Origin: an uncultured Holophagaceae bacterium | GTDB taxonomy: Bacteria > Acidobacteriota > Holophagae > Holophagales > Holophagaceae | Length of the DNA: 40,839 bases | Direction: 5' to 3' | NCBI GenBank assembly: GCA_903863195.1 | Contig: CAIPAY010000067.1 | Span: forward strand, 1-40,839 | In this document: piece by piece, positions 15,619 to 24,763 of the stretch | How positions within the stretch are numbered: the first letter of the stretch is position 1 | Layout of the letters: each line of letters starts with the position of its first letter | The notes under the pieces: generated by a model | What the model was told of the DNA's origin: nothing | Databases searched by the model: none | Seen by the model: only the letters and a program-made list of their open reading frames with translations | Translations under genes and position numbers: made by a program

Positions 15619-17928
15619 ATGCGCCGGATCGGGGTGGCGTTGCTGCTGTGCACCGGACCGGTGCTGCTGAAGGCCCAGAGCCTGCCGGGCCAGCCGGTAT
15701 TGGCACCGCTGGACGCGCCGACCCCCGCGGAGCTGCTGGCCCTGCGCCCCTACAGCCTCGAGGGCGGACCCGGCACGTCCCGCGTACCCTTCGACTGGCG
15801 CGGCGAGCGGGTGCGCGAGGCCGCCGATGTCTGGGTGCTGGAGCAGGGTGCCATCCAGGCGGAGGGCCTGCTCCTGCTGGCGGACCGCATCGAATACCAC
15901 ATCCGGGAGGGGCGCCTCGTGGCCCAGGGCCACATCCGCCTGGAAGGCCCGGACCTCCGGCTGCGCTGCGAGCGGCTGGAGATGGGCTGGACCACCCGCT
16001 CGGGCGAAGCCTGGGCGCTGCAGATGGACCTGCCGCCAACCTGGACCCTGCGCTCGGGCCATGTGGCCTTCACCACCCTGCGGACCTGGGCCTTCGACGC
16101 GGTGGAGCTGAGCCCCTGCCCGGAAGAGAAGCCGGGCTGGCGGGCCAAGCTCTCGAGCCTCAAGGTCGACCTGGACGGCTACGCCACCCTCAGGAACGCG
16201 CTCATCTACCTCGGTCCGGTGCCCACCTACTACTACGTCCCCTGGGCCATCTACCCCGCGCAGGCGAACCGGGCCTCGGGCCTGCTGCCGCCCACCTTGG
16301 GGATATCCAGCGCTTTCGGGACCACCGTGGGCCTGACTTACTACCAGGTGCTCGGTCCCTCGGCGGACCTGACTCTGGCGCCGGAATACTTCAGCAAAGA
16401 GGGCACCCTGCTGGGCGGAGACCTGCGCTGGCGGCCCGACCTGACCCACGAAGGCAGCCTCTCCGGCCAGACCATCCACCAGCGCAGCCTGGACACCACC
16501 CGCTACCGCTACACCCTCAAGGAGGTCTGGCAGCGGGAGGACGGCTGGCAGCTCACGGCGGACGTGAACCAGGCCTCGGACAACCTGGTGGATGCCGACT
16601 TCGGGAAGGGCCTCGGCTACCTGGGCAGCACCAGCTTTGACTCGGCGCTCTATCTGGGCCGCAGCTTCAGCTTCGGGAACCTCAGCCTGTCCGCCGCGGA
16701 ACAGCGCAGCTTCTTCTTCACCACCGCCCAGGGCGATCCCTTCTACAGCCCCGACTTTCCCGCTTCGCTGCGCCGCCAGACGCTGCCCCAGGCGGAGTTC
16801 CGGTTCTTTCCCGTGCCGGTGCTGGGCCCCCTCTACCTGGATGGCGGCCTCCGCCTGGGACGCTTCGCCTACCGCATCGAAGGCAGCGCCACCGGCAACG
16901 ACAATGGCTATGCGTGGGACCGGCAAGACGCCAATGCCAGGCTGCACGGGCGCCTGGGGCAGTGGGGTCCGTTCCGGGCTGACTTCGAGTTCATGGGACG
17001 AGGTACGCACTACAGCAGCACGCTGGCCTCACCGGTCTTCGATCCGGCGACGGGGGTGAACGGCTCCAGCGTGGACCCCGCCACCAGCCCCTTCGAGGTG
17101 GACGGGGCCTCCGCGACCCGGTTGCTTCTCTCCAGCCACGTGCGGCTCTCGGGCCCCCAGGTGGGGCGCTCGTTCACGGACGTGTCGCTCCTGGGCTATC
17201 ACGGCGAGCTGAAGCATGTGGCCGAGCCCTACTTCGGCTTCACGGAGACCAGCCGCTATGGCCAGGTGGGCGTGGTGCCGCGCTTCGACAGCGCGGACTC
17301 GAACCCCGGCGTGAACGACAGCGCCTCTGGCGAGCGCAGCTTCGAGCTGGGCCTCAAGCAGCACATCCTGGGCCGCTCGGGCCCCGGCGTGACCTTCGCC
17401 GACCTTGCCCGGCTCACCGTGTCCACCCGCTTCCACCTGACCCCCATCATCCTCAGCGACGGGCGCTACAAGCAGGGCTGGTCTTCCGTGAACACGGACC
17501 TCGACGTGGAGCCGGACAACCGCTGGCGCATCAGCCTCCGCCGCTCCTCGGACCTGGGCACCGGCGGCTCGGACAATGCGGTGAGCGTCGACGTGAAGGG
17601 CAGCGAGGGGAACCGCTTCAACCTTGCCTACTTCTCCACGGGCATCAACAGCTTCCTGGTGCGCCAGCAGGGTCTCCAGTTCGGCGGCATCCAGCGCTTT
17701 TTCGACGACCGGTGCCGACTGGAGTTCAGCGCCAACTACGACTACCGGACCCACGGCTTCGCCTCCAGCCAGGTGGCCCTGGCCTGGGTGGAGCCCTGCG
17801 TGGCCTACGTGCTGAAGTTCACTCACGTGGCCCTGAACACCTCGCTGCTCTCCGGCGGCCGGGAGGACCGGGTGGACCTCACCCTCACCCTGCGCGGCCT
17901 GGGCGACCTCTTCGGCTTCCGCTACTGA
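15619..17928 (+). CDS. lptD: LPS-assembly outer-membrane protein LptD
   Basis: LptD is the outer-membrane beta-barrel that, with LptE, inserts lipopolysaccharide into the outer leaflet. The 769-residue protein has a signal peptide (MRRIGVALLLCTGPVLLKAQ), then an OstA-like jellyroll (about 55-190, with LLLADRIEYHIREGRLVAQG), then the barrel. The family hallmark is present: PTYYYVPWAIYPAQANRASG leading into LLPPTLGISSAFGTTVGLTY and EYFSKEGTLLGGDLRW. The C-terminal half alternates aromatic beta strands and ends LGDLFGFRY with a terminal aromatic, as expected for Bam-dependent folding. It starts eight bases after the ZIP gene and overlaps the convergent cyclase gene by a few bases. LptE is not seen here. 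Confidence 0.9.
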   Translation: MRRIGVALLLCTGPVLLKAQSLPGQPVLAPLDAPTPAELLALRPYSLEGGPGTSRVPFDWRGERVREAADVWVLEQGAIQAEGLLLLADRIEYHIREGRLVAQGHIRLEGPDLRLRCERLEMGWTTRSGEAWALQMDLPPTWTLRSGHVAFTTLRTWAFDAVELSPCPEEKPGWRAKLSSLKVDLDGYATLRNALIYLGPVPTYYYVPWAIYPAQANRASGLLPPTLGISSAFGTTVGLTYYQVLGPSADLTLAPEYFSKEGTLLGGDLRWRPDLTHEGSLSGQTIHQRSLDTTRYRYTLKEVWQREDGWQLTADVNQASDNLVDADFGKGLGYLGSTSFDSALYLGRSFSFGNLSLSAAEQRSFFFTTAQGDPFYSPDFPASLRRQTLPQAEFRFFPVPVLGPLYLDGGLRLGRFAYRIEGSATGNDNGYAWDRQDANARLHGRLGQWGPFRADFEFMGRGTHYSSTLASPVFDPATGVNGSSVDPATSPFEVDGASATRLLLSSHVRLSGPQVGRSFTDVSLLGYHGELKHVAEPYFGFTETSRYGQVGVVPRFDSADSNPGVNDSASGERSFELGLKQHILGRSGPGVTFADLARLTVSTRFHLTPIILSDGRYKQGWSSVNTDLDVEPDNRWRISLRRSSDLGTGGSDNAVSVDVKGSEGNRFNLAYFSTGINSFLVRQQGLQFGGIQRFFDDRCRLEFSANYDYRTHGFASSQVALAWVEPCVAYVLKFTHVALNTSLLSGGREDRVDLTLTLRGLGDLFGFRY

Positions 17929-19295
17929 CCGCTGGGCCCGAGAGGGGGCTCGAGGCCGCCAAAGACCACCACGCGGTTGCGACCCAGGCTCTTGGCCCGG
18001 TAGAGCGCCTGATCCACCTGGGACAGCAGCTCTGAGATCGTGGTGGCGCCGGGACCGCCGACGCCGAAGCTCATGGTGGGGAAGATCGCCTGGCCGGTGG
18101 GCAGCACGATGGGCTCCTCATCGATGCGGCTGCGCAGCTTCTCCCCGACCTCCGCCCCGGCTCTCAGGCTGGTCTCGGTCAGGAGGACGGCGAACTCCTC
18201 GCCCCCGATGCGGAAGGCCAGATCGGACTTGCGCAGGGCGGTGCGGAGACGGGCCGAAAGCTGCCGCAGCACCTCGTCGCCCACGGGATGGCCGAAGCGG
18301 TCGTTGATGAGCTTGAAGTGGTCGACGTCCCCGATGAGCAGGACGAAGGCGCGGCGGTGGCGCTCCCACTGCCGCAGTGCGTGCTCGATGTTCTGGTCGA
18401 AGGCGCGCCGGTTGAGCAGCTCCGTGAGGGGATCCGTGAGCACCTCGTTGCGCAGGGTTGCGGCCTCGACCTCGAGCACGCTCCGGCGGGCGCGGAGGTC
18501 GTGGAGGGCGGACTCGTATTCGGCCTGGATGCGCCGGGCGTGCAGGAACTCGATGGCGCGCCTGCAGGCATGGATCAGCCGGGGCGCGGAGAGGGGCAGG
18601 GGCACCCAGTCCGAGATCCCCGCGAGGATTAGCTTCCGCTGGTCCGCGTCGGTCTTCACCTGACCCACCAGGATCGTATACAACAGGTGGTTCTGGTCCC
18701 GCAGCTGGGCCAGCCCGGCCAGGGCGCCCGCAACTCCGCCGGCCGAGAGGCCCAGCAGGAGGACGGGGGACTTCAGGCTCTGCTGGGCCTCGGCGGCGTT
18801 GCGGGCAGGCGGGGTGTAGAGCTCCATGCCGACATGCTGGAGGATCTCCCGGGCCTGCTGTCCAAGGCCCCCCTGGAGGCCCACGCCCAGCACGGGCACC
18901 CGCTGGCATCCCTCCTTGCTGAGCCCCCCGGCCATGACGGGACCCAGGCGGTTCAGCAGCTGCTGGAGGCTGCTGCTCGTGAGGATGAAGCCGTCCCCTT
19001 CGCTGGCTTTCAACGCCAGGCGCTCCTGGTCGCTGGGCGGGTGGTCGAGGATCAGGAAGATGGGCAGGTTCTGGAAGAGCACCCGGGCCTCGCCCCGCAG
19101 CAGTCGGGTGAGCCGGAAGCCGTCCATGGGGTCCCCGATGGCATCCACCACCAGCACCTGGACGTCCCCCCAGGCATCCTTGGCGAGGGCCTCCAGGGGG
19201 TCCCCTGCCTGGATGACGGCATGGCCCGCCCCCTCGAAGGCCATGCGGATCCGTTCGACGAGGTCGTCATGTCGGGAAATAACAAGTAGATTCAT
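17922..19295 (-). CDS. Diguanylate cyclase with receiver-like N-terminal domains
   Basis: Makes cyclic di-GMP from two GTP. The C-terminal GGDEF domain (about 290-445) has the active-site GGEEF at 364-368 and, five residues before it, an RxxD inhibitory site (RKSD, 355-358), so product feedback is likely. The fold motifs DPLTELLNRRAFD, DVDHFKLINDRFGHPVGDEVL and YRAKSLGRNRV are all present. Residues 1-125 are a receiver domain with Asp51 (LVVDAIGDPMDG) as probable phospho-acceptor. Residues 130-255 look like a second receiver-like domain lacking an aspartate at the equivalent place (LLLGLSAGG). A helix rich in Arg and Glu links it to GGDEF. It ends convergently into lptD. Confidence 0.9.
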   Translation of the reverse strand: MNLLVISRHDDLVERIRMAFEGAGHAVIQAGDPLEALAKDAWGDVQVLVVDAIGDPMDGFRLTRLLRGEARVLFQNLPIFLILDHPPSDQERLALKASEGDGFILTSSSLQQLLNRLGPVMAGGLSKEGCQRVPVLGVGLQGGLGQQAREILQHVGMELYTPPARNAAEAQQSLKSPVLLLGLSAGGVAGALAGLAQLRDQNHLLYTILVGQVKTDADQRKLILAGISDWVPLPLSAPRLIHACRRAIEFLHARRIQAEYESALHDLRARRSVLEVEAATLRNEVLTDPLTELLNRRAFDQNIEHALRQWERHRRAFVLLIGDVDHFKLINDRFGHPVGDEVLRQLSARLRTALRKSDLAFRIGGEEFAVLLTETSLRAGAEVGEKLRSRIDEEPIVLPTGQAIFPTMSFGVGGPGATTISELLSQVDQALYRAKSLGRNRVVVFGGLEPPLGPSGQ

Positions 19296-19381
19296 GAGGG
19301 GCCATAGGCAGAGGCCACCCCATGTTAAGGCTAATCGGGAGCTGATGCCGAAAAAGACGACCTGATTTCGACCTGGCAGCC

Positions 19382-20350
19382 CTACTCGGCGAGGCCCTTC
19401 TCGACCAGCCAGCGCTCGGCGTCGATGGCGGCCATGCAGCCGCTGCCGGCGGCCGTGATGGCCTGCCGGTAGGTGTGGTCCTGCACGTCGCCGCAGGCGA
19501 AGACACCCTCGATGCGGGTGCGGCTGGAGCCCTTTTCCACCTGCAGGTAGCCCGTCTCGTCCATGGGCAGCTGTCCCGTGAAGAGGCTGGTGTTGGGCTG
19601 GTGGCCGATGGCCACGAAGAGGCCGTCGACGGGCAGCTCGGAGATGGAGCCGTCCACGGTGTCCTGCAGCTTCAGGGCGCAGACCTTCTCGACCTTCTCG
19701 CCCATGGGGGTCTCCAGGACCGTGGTGAGCACGTCCAGGACGGTCTTGTTCCAGACCGGGTGGATCTTCTCGTTGGCCAGGGCGCGGTCCTGCATGGCCT
19801 TGGAGGCCCGGAGCCGGTCGCGGCGGTGGATGAGGTGGACCTTGGTGGCGAACTTGGTGAGGAAGATGGCCTCCTCGGCCGCCGTGTCGCCCCCGCCCAC
19901 CACGGCGATCTCCTTGCCGCGATAGAAGAAGCCGTCACAGGTGGCGCAGGCGCTGACGCCCCCGCCGGACCGGGAGAGGTCCTCGTCCTTGCCGATGCCC
20001 AGCCACTTGGCCGAGGCCCCGGTGGCGATGATCAAGGCCTCGGCGGTGTAGTCGCCCTTGTCCGTGGTGAGGCGGAAGGGGCGGGCCTGCAGGTCCGCCG
20101 TCAGGACCGTCTCGGACTTGATGACGGTGCCGAACCGGAGCACCTGCTCGCGCATCTCGTCCATGAGGGCCGGACCCGCGATGCCGTGGCGGAAGCCGGG
20201 GAAGTTCTCAACTTCCGTGGTGATGGTGAGCTGGCCGCCGGGCTGGGCGCCTTCCAGCACCAGGGGCTCCAGATTGGCGCGCGAGGTGTAGAGGGCCGCG
20301 GTGTAGCCTGCGGGGCCGGTGCCGATCACGACGACTTTATGGTGGCTCAC
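19382..20350 (-). CDS. trxB: Thioredoxin reductase
   Basis: An FAD- and NADPH-dependent disulfide reductase that recharges thioredoxin in the cytoplasm. The 322-residue length is standard. FAD-binding GTGPAGYTAALY is at the N terminus, the redox-active CATC (Cys135, Cys138, in SACATCDGFF) in the middle, the NADPH-binding VVGGGDTAAEEA follows, then HRRDRLRAS for the NADPH phosphate, and the C-terminal FAD motif is GVFACGDVQDHTYRQAITAAGSG. The start is GTG at 20350, preceded by AGGAG seven bases upstream. It follows kdsB on the same strand, 45 bases away, across a small perfect hairpin. Confidence 0.95.
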   Translation of the reverse strand: MSHHKVVVIGTGPAGYTAALYTSRANLEPLVLEGAQPGGQLTITTEVENFPGFRHGIAGPALMDEMREQVLRFGTVIKSETVLTADLQARPFRLTTDKGDYTAEALIIATGASAKWLGIGKDEDLSRSGGGVSACATCDGFFYRGKEIAVVGGGDTAAEEAIFLTKFATKVHLIHRRDRLRASKAMQDRALANEKIHPVWNKTVLDVLTTVLETPMGEKVEKVCALKLQDTVDGSISELPVDGLFVAIGHQPNTSLFTGQLPMDETGYLQVEKGSSRTRIEGVFACGDVQDHTYRQAITAAGSGCMAAIDAERWLVEKGLAE

Positions 20351-20368
20351 GAGCGCTCCTGGCGATGA

Positions 20369-20387
20369 ACGGGACCCACGGTCCCGT
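20369..20387 (-). other. Intercistronic hairpin between kdsB and trxB
   Basis: ACGGGACC-CAC-GGTCCCGT is a perfect eight-base stem with a three-base loop in the 45-base gap between kdsB and trxB. There is no T-run after it on the transcribed strand, so it is more likely a processing or attenuation element than a full terminator. Confidence 0.45.
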
Positions 20388-20395
20388 CCCTGAGT

Positions 20396-21181
20396 CTACC
20401 GCGCCAGGCCCCGCTCCCGGAGGAGGGCCTCGACGGCCGGGACATCGCCGGGAACGTCCACGCCGAGGCTCAGGTGGGGCGTGTCGGCCACGCCGATGGC
20501 CAAGCCCGCGGCCAGTGCCCGGAGCTGCTCCAGCATCTCCAGCTGCTCCAGCGGGTGCTGGGGCAGCCGGGTGAAGGCCCGCAGGGCCTCGGGCCGGTAG
20601 GCGTAGAGCCCCAGGTGACGGCGGAAGAGGGCCAGCTGGCCCGGCGCCAGCCAGGGCCGGAAGTCCGGCTCGAAGACCGTGGAGTTCCGCAGGTAGGGGA
20701 TGGGGCTGCGGCTGAAGTAGAGCGCCCGCTGCCGGTCGTCCACCACCACCTTCACGGCGTTGGGGTTGAACAGCTCGTCGGCGCTGGCGAAGGGGCAGGC
20801 GGCGGTGCCCAGGGGCAGGTCCGGCTGCGCCTGCATGAGCGCCACCACCGCGGCCACAGTCTCGGGATGCATGGCGGGCTCGTCGCCCTGGAGGTTCAGC
20901 ACGCAGTCATAGGCCTCGCCCAGGGCGGCCAGGGCGGCGGCGACGCGGTCCGTGCCCGAGGGCAGGGCGGCGTCGGTCATCACGGCTTCGCCCCCGAAGC
21001 CGTGCACGACGCTGGCGATGCGGTCATCATCAGTGGCCACCACCACGCGGTCCACGCCCCGGGCGCGCAGGGCCGCCTCGAAGACCCACTGGATCATGGG
21101 CCGCCCGGCGATGAGCGCGAGGGGCTTGCCCGGAAACCGGGAGGCCTGGAAGCGAGAGGGGAGGACAGCGAGGGTGCGCAT
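20396..21181 (-). CDS. kdsB: 3-deoxy-manno-octulosonate cytidylyltransferase
   Basis: Activates Kdo with CTP to CMP-Kdo, the donor for the LPS inner core; cytosolic. The 261-residue protein matches the family: LPSRFQASRFPGKPLALIAG at the N terminus (nucleotide binding), VVATDDDRI, the PSGTDRVA loop, the metal-binding NLQGDEP, YFSRSPIPYLR, HLGLYAYR and LEQLEMLEQLR. The ATG at 21181 is the only sensible start. It is the first gene of a minus-strand pair with trxB and is divergent from the cheA-like gene across 70 bases, so both promoters must lie in that gap. Together with lptD and the GmhB-like gene it shows that the organism makes Kdo-containing LPS. Confidence 0.95.
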   Translation of the reverse strand: MRTLAVLPSRFQASRFPGKPLALIAGRPMIQWVFEAALRARGVDRVVVATDDDRIASVVHGFGGEAVMTDAALPSGTDRVAAALAALGEAYDCVLNLQGDEPAMHPETVAAVVALMQAQPDLPLGTAACPFASADELFNPNAVKVVVDDRQRALYFSRSPIPYLRNSTVFEPDFRPWLAPGQLALFRRHLGLYAYRPEALRAFTRLPQHPLEQLEMLEQLRALAAGLAIGVADTPHLSLGVDVPGDVPAVEALLRERGLAR

Positions 21182-21251
21182 GGGACCAGTCTATCGGGAG
21201 CGCCCAGATTCCAGCGGTGGGGGCCGTCTGCCGAATCGGAGGAGACGGGGA

Positions 21252-23279
21252 GTGCCATTGGATCAGTCTTTCGACGATGTCTGGGCGGAATGCGAGGACC
21301 TGTTCGGGCAGGCCCGGCAGACCCTTGCCACGCTGAGGGAGCCCCAGCCCGCCCACGTGGTCCAGGCCTCGGTGAACGCGCTGTTCCGGACCACGCACAC
21401 CCTCAAGGGCATGGCCGGCATGCTCGGGTATCCCGTGTTCAGCAAGGCGGCCCACCGGCTGGAGGACATTTTCGACCTCATGCGGAAGGGGCGGCTCCGC
21501 TCCACGGACTCCCTGATCGAGACCCTGGAGGCGGGCATCCTCGCCCTCGAGTCCGGCCTCGACAGCCTCCGCCGGGGGCGGCCCGAGCCCGAGGACTACC
21601 TGCAGCCCGTGCGGCGGCAGATCGGGGAGCTCGAGGCCCTGGCCCGTCCTGCCGAGGGCCAGGCCCAGGACCTGACGACCCTCCTGGACCTGCCCCTGGA
21701 GACGCTCAAGGCCCTGTCGGACTATGAACGGCTGCGGGTGACGGCCGTGCTGCTGGCCGGGATCCCGATCCACGCCCTGGGGGTCTGCCTCGACTTCGCC
21801 ACCTTCGATGAGCGCCTCCGGGCCATCAGCGAGACCCTGGCGGCCCGGGGGGAGCTGATCTCCGCCCTCCCCTGGGACCTGCCCCCAGACCGGGAGGGCC
21901 TGGCCTTCCTGTTGCTATGGGCGGGGGAGACGCCGGAGCCTCTCCCTGTGGAAGCGGGGGAGGCTCTGGAGAGCCGACTGCTGATGGATCCCGCCCGCAT
22001 CCCGGCCAGCCTGCGGGCGTCGATAGCGCCGGTGCCCGCGCCGGTCTCCGAGCGCCTGCCGGAGAGCCCCGCCGCGCCCGCGCCCCCGGTGCACGACACC
22101 GAGATCCTGCGGCTGCCCGCCCAGCGGGTGGAGGCGCTGGAGGCTCGCCTCATGACCGTGGGCCAGCTCCGGGACACCGCCAGCCGGCTGCTGCGGCGGG
22201 TCGAGGAGGCGGAGCTGGAGGCGCCCCGGGCGCTCCTCGCCGAGATGGAGACGGGGCTGCTGGATGTGCAGAAGTCCCTGCTGCAGATGCGCATGGTCAA
22301 GGTCGAGAGCCTCTTCTCCCGCATCGAGCCCTTGGTGAAGAGCCTGAGCCGGGACCTGGGCAAGCCCGTGCGCTTGCAGCTGCAGGGGGGGGAGCTCGAG
22401 GTGGAGCGGAGCCTGCTCAGCCACCTGGCCGAGCCCTTCCTGCACCTGGTCCGCAACGCCCTGGATCACGGCCTGGAGCTGCCCTCCGAGCGCCTGGCTC
22501 AGGGCAAGACCGAGACCGGCACCCTGAAGCTCTCGGCCAGCCAGTGGGGGCGGAACCTGCGCTTCGACCTCCGCGATGACGGCCGGGGCTTCGATCTGGC
22601 GCGCCTCGAGGCCCGGGGCCTGGAGCTGGGGCTGCTCGAACCGGGGGAGCGGGCCGACCCGGAGCGGCTGCTCCGGCTCTCCCTGGAGCCGGGCTTCTCC
22701 ACCCAGGACCAGGCTTCCCAGATCTCGGGGCGCGGGGTGGGCATGGATGTGGTGCGGTCCGAGGTGGAGAGCCTCGGTGGCGAGATCCACCTCTCCACCG
22801 AGCCGCGCCGGGGTAGCCTCATCCGCCTCACGCTGCCTCTCAGCCGGGCGGTGGTGAACTGCCTGAAGGTCCGCTGCGAGGGGCAGGTCTTCGGCATCCC
22901 GCTGGCCAGCGTGCTGCGGGTCCAGACCGGTCGCATCCACCTGCAGGGCGGGGTGCGGGTCGAGGTGCTGGGCAAGCTCATCCCCCTGGAGTCCCTCCAG
23001 GCCTGCCTGGGTCTGCGGGATCCCGAGGGTCAGCGCACCTTCGTGGTGCTGACCCAGCAGGGGGGCCCCGCCGGGCGGGGCAGCTTCGAGGTGGCCATCG
23101 GGGTGGACCAGGTGCTGAGCCGGGGGGACGTGCTGCTGCGCAGCCTGCCGGAGCTGGCCCAGACCCCCGGCATCATGGGCGGCAGTCCCCAGGAGGAAGG
23201 CATCCTCTGGGTGGTGGATCCCGAGGCGGTGCTGGGGCTGGCCATGGACTCCCTCATGCGGCGGGTGGCCCGTGTCTGA
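21252..23279 (+). CDS. cheA: Chemotaxis-type histidine kinase CheA
   Basis: A 675-residue CheA, the kinase of a chemosensory array. The N-terminal HPt domain carries the phospho-accepting His49 in RTTHTLKGMAGMLGY. After a variable middle (about 110-280), which lacks an obvious CheY-binding P2 fold, come the dimerisation helices, the HATPase domain (N box LVRNALDHGLELP, G1 DDGRGFDL, G2 GRGVGMDVVRSEVESLGGEI) and a C-terminal CheW-like domain that docks to the receptor. No receiver domain is attached. The GTG start at 21252 follows GGAGGAG at about 21238-21244. It overlaps the CheW-like gene by eight bases. CheY, CheB and CheR are not in the window. Confidence 0.92.
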   Translation: MPLDQSFDDVWAECEDLFGQARQTLATLREPQPAHVVQASVNALFRTTHTLKGMAGMLGYPVFSKAAHRLEDIFDLMRKGRLRSTDSLIETLEAGILALESGLDSLRRGRPEPEDYLQPVRRQIGELEALARPAEGQAQDLTTLLDLPLETLKALSDYERLRVTAVLLAGIPIHALGVCLDFATFDERLRAISETLAARGELISALPWDLPPDREGLAFLLLWAGETPEPLPVEAGEALESRLLMDPARIPASLRASIAPVPAPVSERLPESPAAPAPPVHDTEILRLPAQRVEALEARLMTVGQLRDTASRLLRRVEEAELEAPRALLAEMETGLLDVQKSLLQMRMVKVESLFSRIEPLVKSLSRDLGKPVRLQLQGGELEVERSLLSHLAEPFLHLVRNALDHGLELPSERLAQGKTETGTLKLSASQWGRNLRFDLRDDGRGFDLARLEARGLELGLLEPGERADPERLLRLSLEPGFSTQDQASQISGRGVGMDVVRSEVESLGGEIHLSTEPRRGSLIRLTLPLSRAVVNCLKVRCEGQVFGIPLASVLRVQTGRIHLQGGVRVEVLGKLIPLESLQACLGLRDPEGQRTFVVLTQQGGPAGRGSFEVAIGVDQVLSRGDVLLRSLPELAQTPGIMGGSPQEEGILWVVDPEAVLGLAMDSLMRRVARV

Positions 23280-23703
23280 GGCGGGGAGCTGGCTCTGGGT
23301 AAGGGCCGCGGGCCGCGACCTGCTGCTGTCCACCCGGGACCTGCGGGAGGTGGTGGCGCCCTCGCCCCCGACCCCGTTGCCCGGCGGTCTCACCGGCATC
23401 CAGGGGGTCGTCATCCACCAGGGCGAGTTCCTGCCGGTGCTCGCCTGGGAGGACCTGCCCGGCGGCCGGCGCCTGGAGGGTCCGCCCGAGGCGCTGGCCG
23501 TGCTGCGCACGCGGCTGGCCCTGCCGCTCGAGCGGCTCGTGCGCACGCTCGATGAGCTGCCCGGTCCTGGGGAGGAACCCGAGGACACAGACCCGACGCG
23601 GGGCTGGCTCGGGGCTTCGGTTCAGCTGAACGGCGTGGCGGTCCGGCAGCTGGATGTGGAAGGGATGCTGGACTTGTTGCGCCGCTTCCGGAGCGAACGC
23701 TGA
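23272..23703 (+). CDS. cheW: CheW-like chemotaxis coupling protein
   Basis: A 143-residue single-domain CheW-like protein that would bridge receptor and CheA. Visible family features are the strand pair LWVRAAGRDLLLSTRDLREVV split around the first turn, GLTGIQGVVIHQGEFLPVLAW (the conserved G...RG....PV.DL region) and the C-terminal LDVEGMLDLL. The usual Arg in the RG turn is replaced (IQGVVIHQG), so the receptor contact may be altered. The GTG at 23272 overlaps the end of cheA, which implies translational coupling. A promoter-like sequence for fabH begins at its stop codon. Confidence 0.8.
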   Translation: MSEAGSWLWVRAAGRDLLLSTRDLREVVAPSPPTPLPGGLTGIQGVVIHQGEFLPVLAWEDLPGGRRLEGPPEALAVLRTRLALPLERLVRTLDELPGPGEEPEDTDPTRGWLGASVQLNGVAVRQLDVEGMLDLLRRFRSER

Positions 23704-23728
23704 CGGGGTGCGCCCTTCGTGCGACAAT
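23700..23728 (+). promoter_or_regulatory. Candidate fabH promoter at the end of cheW
   Basis: CTGACG (23700-23705) and GACAAT (23723-23728) are 17 bases apart, with TGC just before the -10 giving an extended -10. Transcription would begin about 15 bases before the TTG start of fabH and allow its expression independently of cheA-cheW. Confidence 0.4.
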
Positions 23729-23751
23729 GGCTGTTTCGCTCCGGAGGCCCT

Positions 23752-24753
23752 TTGAACCGTCGCCTTGCCGCCCCCGTCGGGATCACCGCCACCGGGCAGT
23801 GTTTCCCCTCTCGCGTGGTCACCAACGACGATCTTTCCAAGATCATGGAGACCAACGACGAGTGGATCCGGACCCGCACGGGCATCAGTGAGCGGCGCTG
23901 GGCCGAGCCTGGCACCGGGGCCTCGCAGCTGGGTGCGCCCGCCCTGCAGATGGCCCTCGACAACCGGGGCATGAAGGCCACGGAGCTGGACGCGATCATC
24001 GTCGCCACGGTGACGCCGGATACGCTCTTTCCCGCCACCGCCTGCCGCATCCAGGAGATGGTCGGCGCCACCAACGCCTTCGGCTTCGACCTGAGCGCCG
24101 CCTGTTCGGGCTTCCTCTATGCCCTCACCACCGCCGCCAGCCTCGTTGCCGCCGGGGGGGTTAAGCGTGTGGGCGTGGTGGGCGTGGACATCATGTCCAC
24201 CGTCATCGACCTCGAGGACCGGACCACCTCGGTGCTCTTCGGGGACGGCGCAGGCGCGGTCATCGTGGAGCGCGTGGAGGAAGGTCTCGGCATCCTCGAC
24301 TTCGACCACACCATCGACGGCTCCGGGGGCTGCTTCCTCTACATGCCCGCGGGCGGTTCCGCGAGTCCGGCCACGGCGGAGACCGTCGCTGCCCGGGATC
24401 ACTACATCCACCAGTCCGGCAGCGAAGTCTTCAAGAAGGCGGTCCGGGAGATGGCTGACAACAGCCGCATGCTCATGGACCGGAACGGCTTCGCGGCGGA
24501 CGAGCTGAAGCTCTTCGTGCCCCACCAGGCCAACATCCGGATCATGGATGCCGCCGCCAAGCGCCTCGAGCTGGACCCCGCGCGGATGATGGTGAACATC
24601 GACAAGTTCGGCAACACCACGGCGGCCACCATTCCCACGGCCCTGCACCAGGCCTTCGAACAGGGCCGCATGGCGAAGGGCGACCTGGTGGCCCTGGCCG
24701 CCTTCGGCGCCGGGTTCACCTGGGGCTCCACCCTCCTCCGCTGGGCCTACTGA
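23752..24753 (+). CDS. fabH: 3-oxoacyl-ACP synthase III
   Basis: Beta-ketoacyl-ACP synthase III, which condenses an acyl-CoA starter with malonyl-ACP to begin fatty-acid synthesis. The thiolase-fold catalytic triad is present: Cys118 (LSAACSGFLYAL), His258 (VPHQANIRIMDA) and Asn288 (GNTTAATIP). ETNDEWIRTRTGISERRW is the standard N-terminal CoA-binding region, and the 333-residue length is normal. The start is TTG at 23752, chosen because GGAGG sits five bases upstream and the translated MNRRLAAPVGITATG matches family N termini; an in-frame GTG at 23719 lacks a ribosome site. Its position between sensory genes looks like chance operon mixing. Confidence 0.95.
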   Translation: MNRRLAAPVGITATGQCFPSRVVTNDDLSKIMETNDEWIRTRTGISERRWAEPGTGASQLGAPALQMALDNRGMKATELDAIIVATVTPDTLFPATACRIQEMVGATNAFGFDLSAACSGFLYALTTAASLVAAGGVKRVGVVGVDIMSTVIDLEDRTTSVLFGDGAGAVIVERVEEGLGILDFDHTIDGSGGCFLYMPAGGSASPATAETVAARDHYIHQSGSEVFKKAVREMADNSRMLMDRNGFAADELKLFVPHQANIRIMDAAAKRLELDPARMMVNIDKFGNTTAATIPTALHQAFEQGRMAKGDLVALAAFGAGFTWGSTLLRWAY

Positions 24754-24763
24754 GCCGCCAGCC

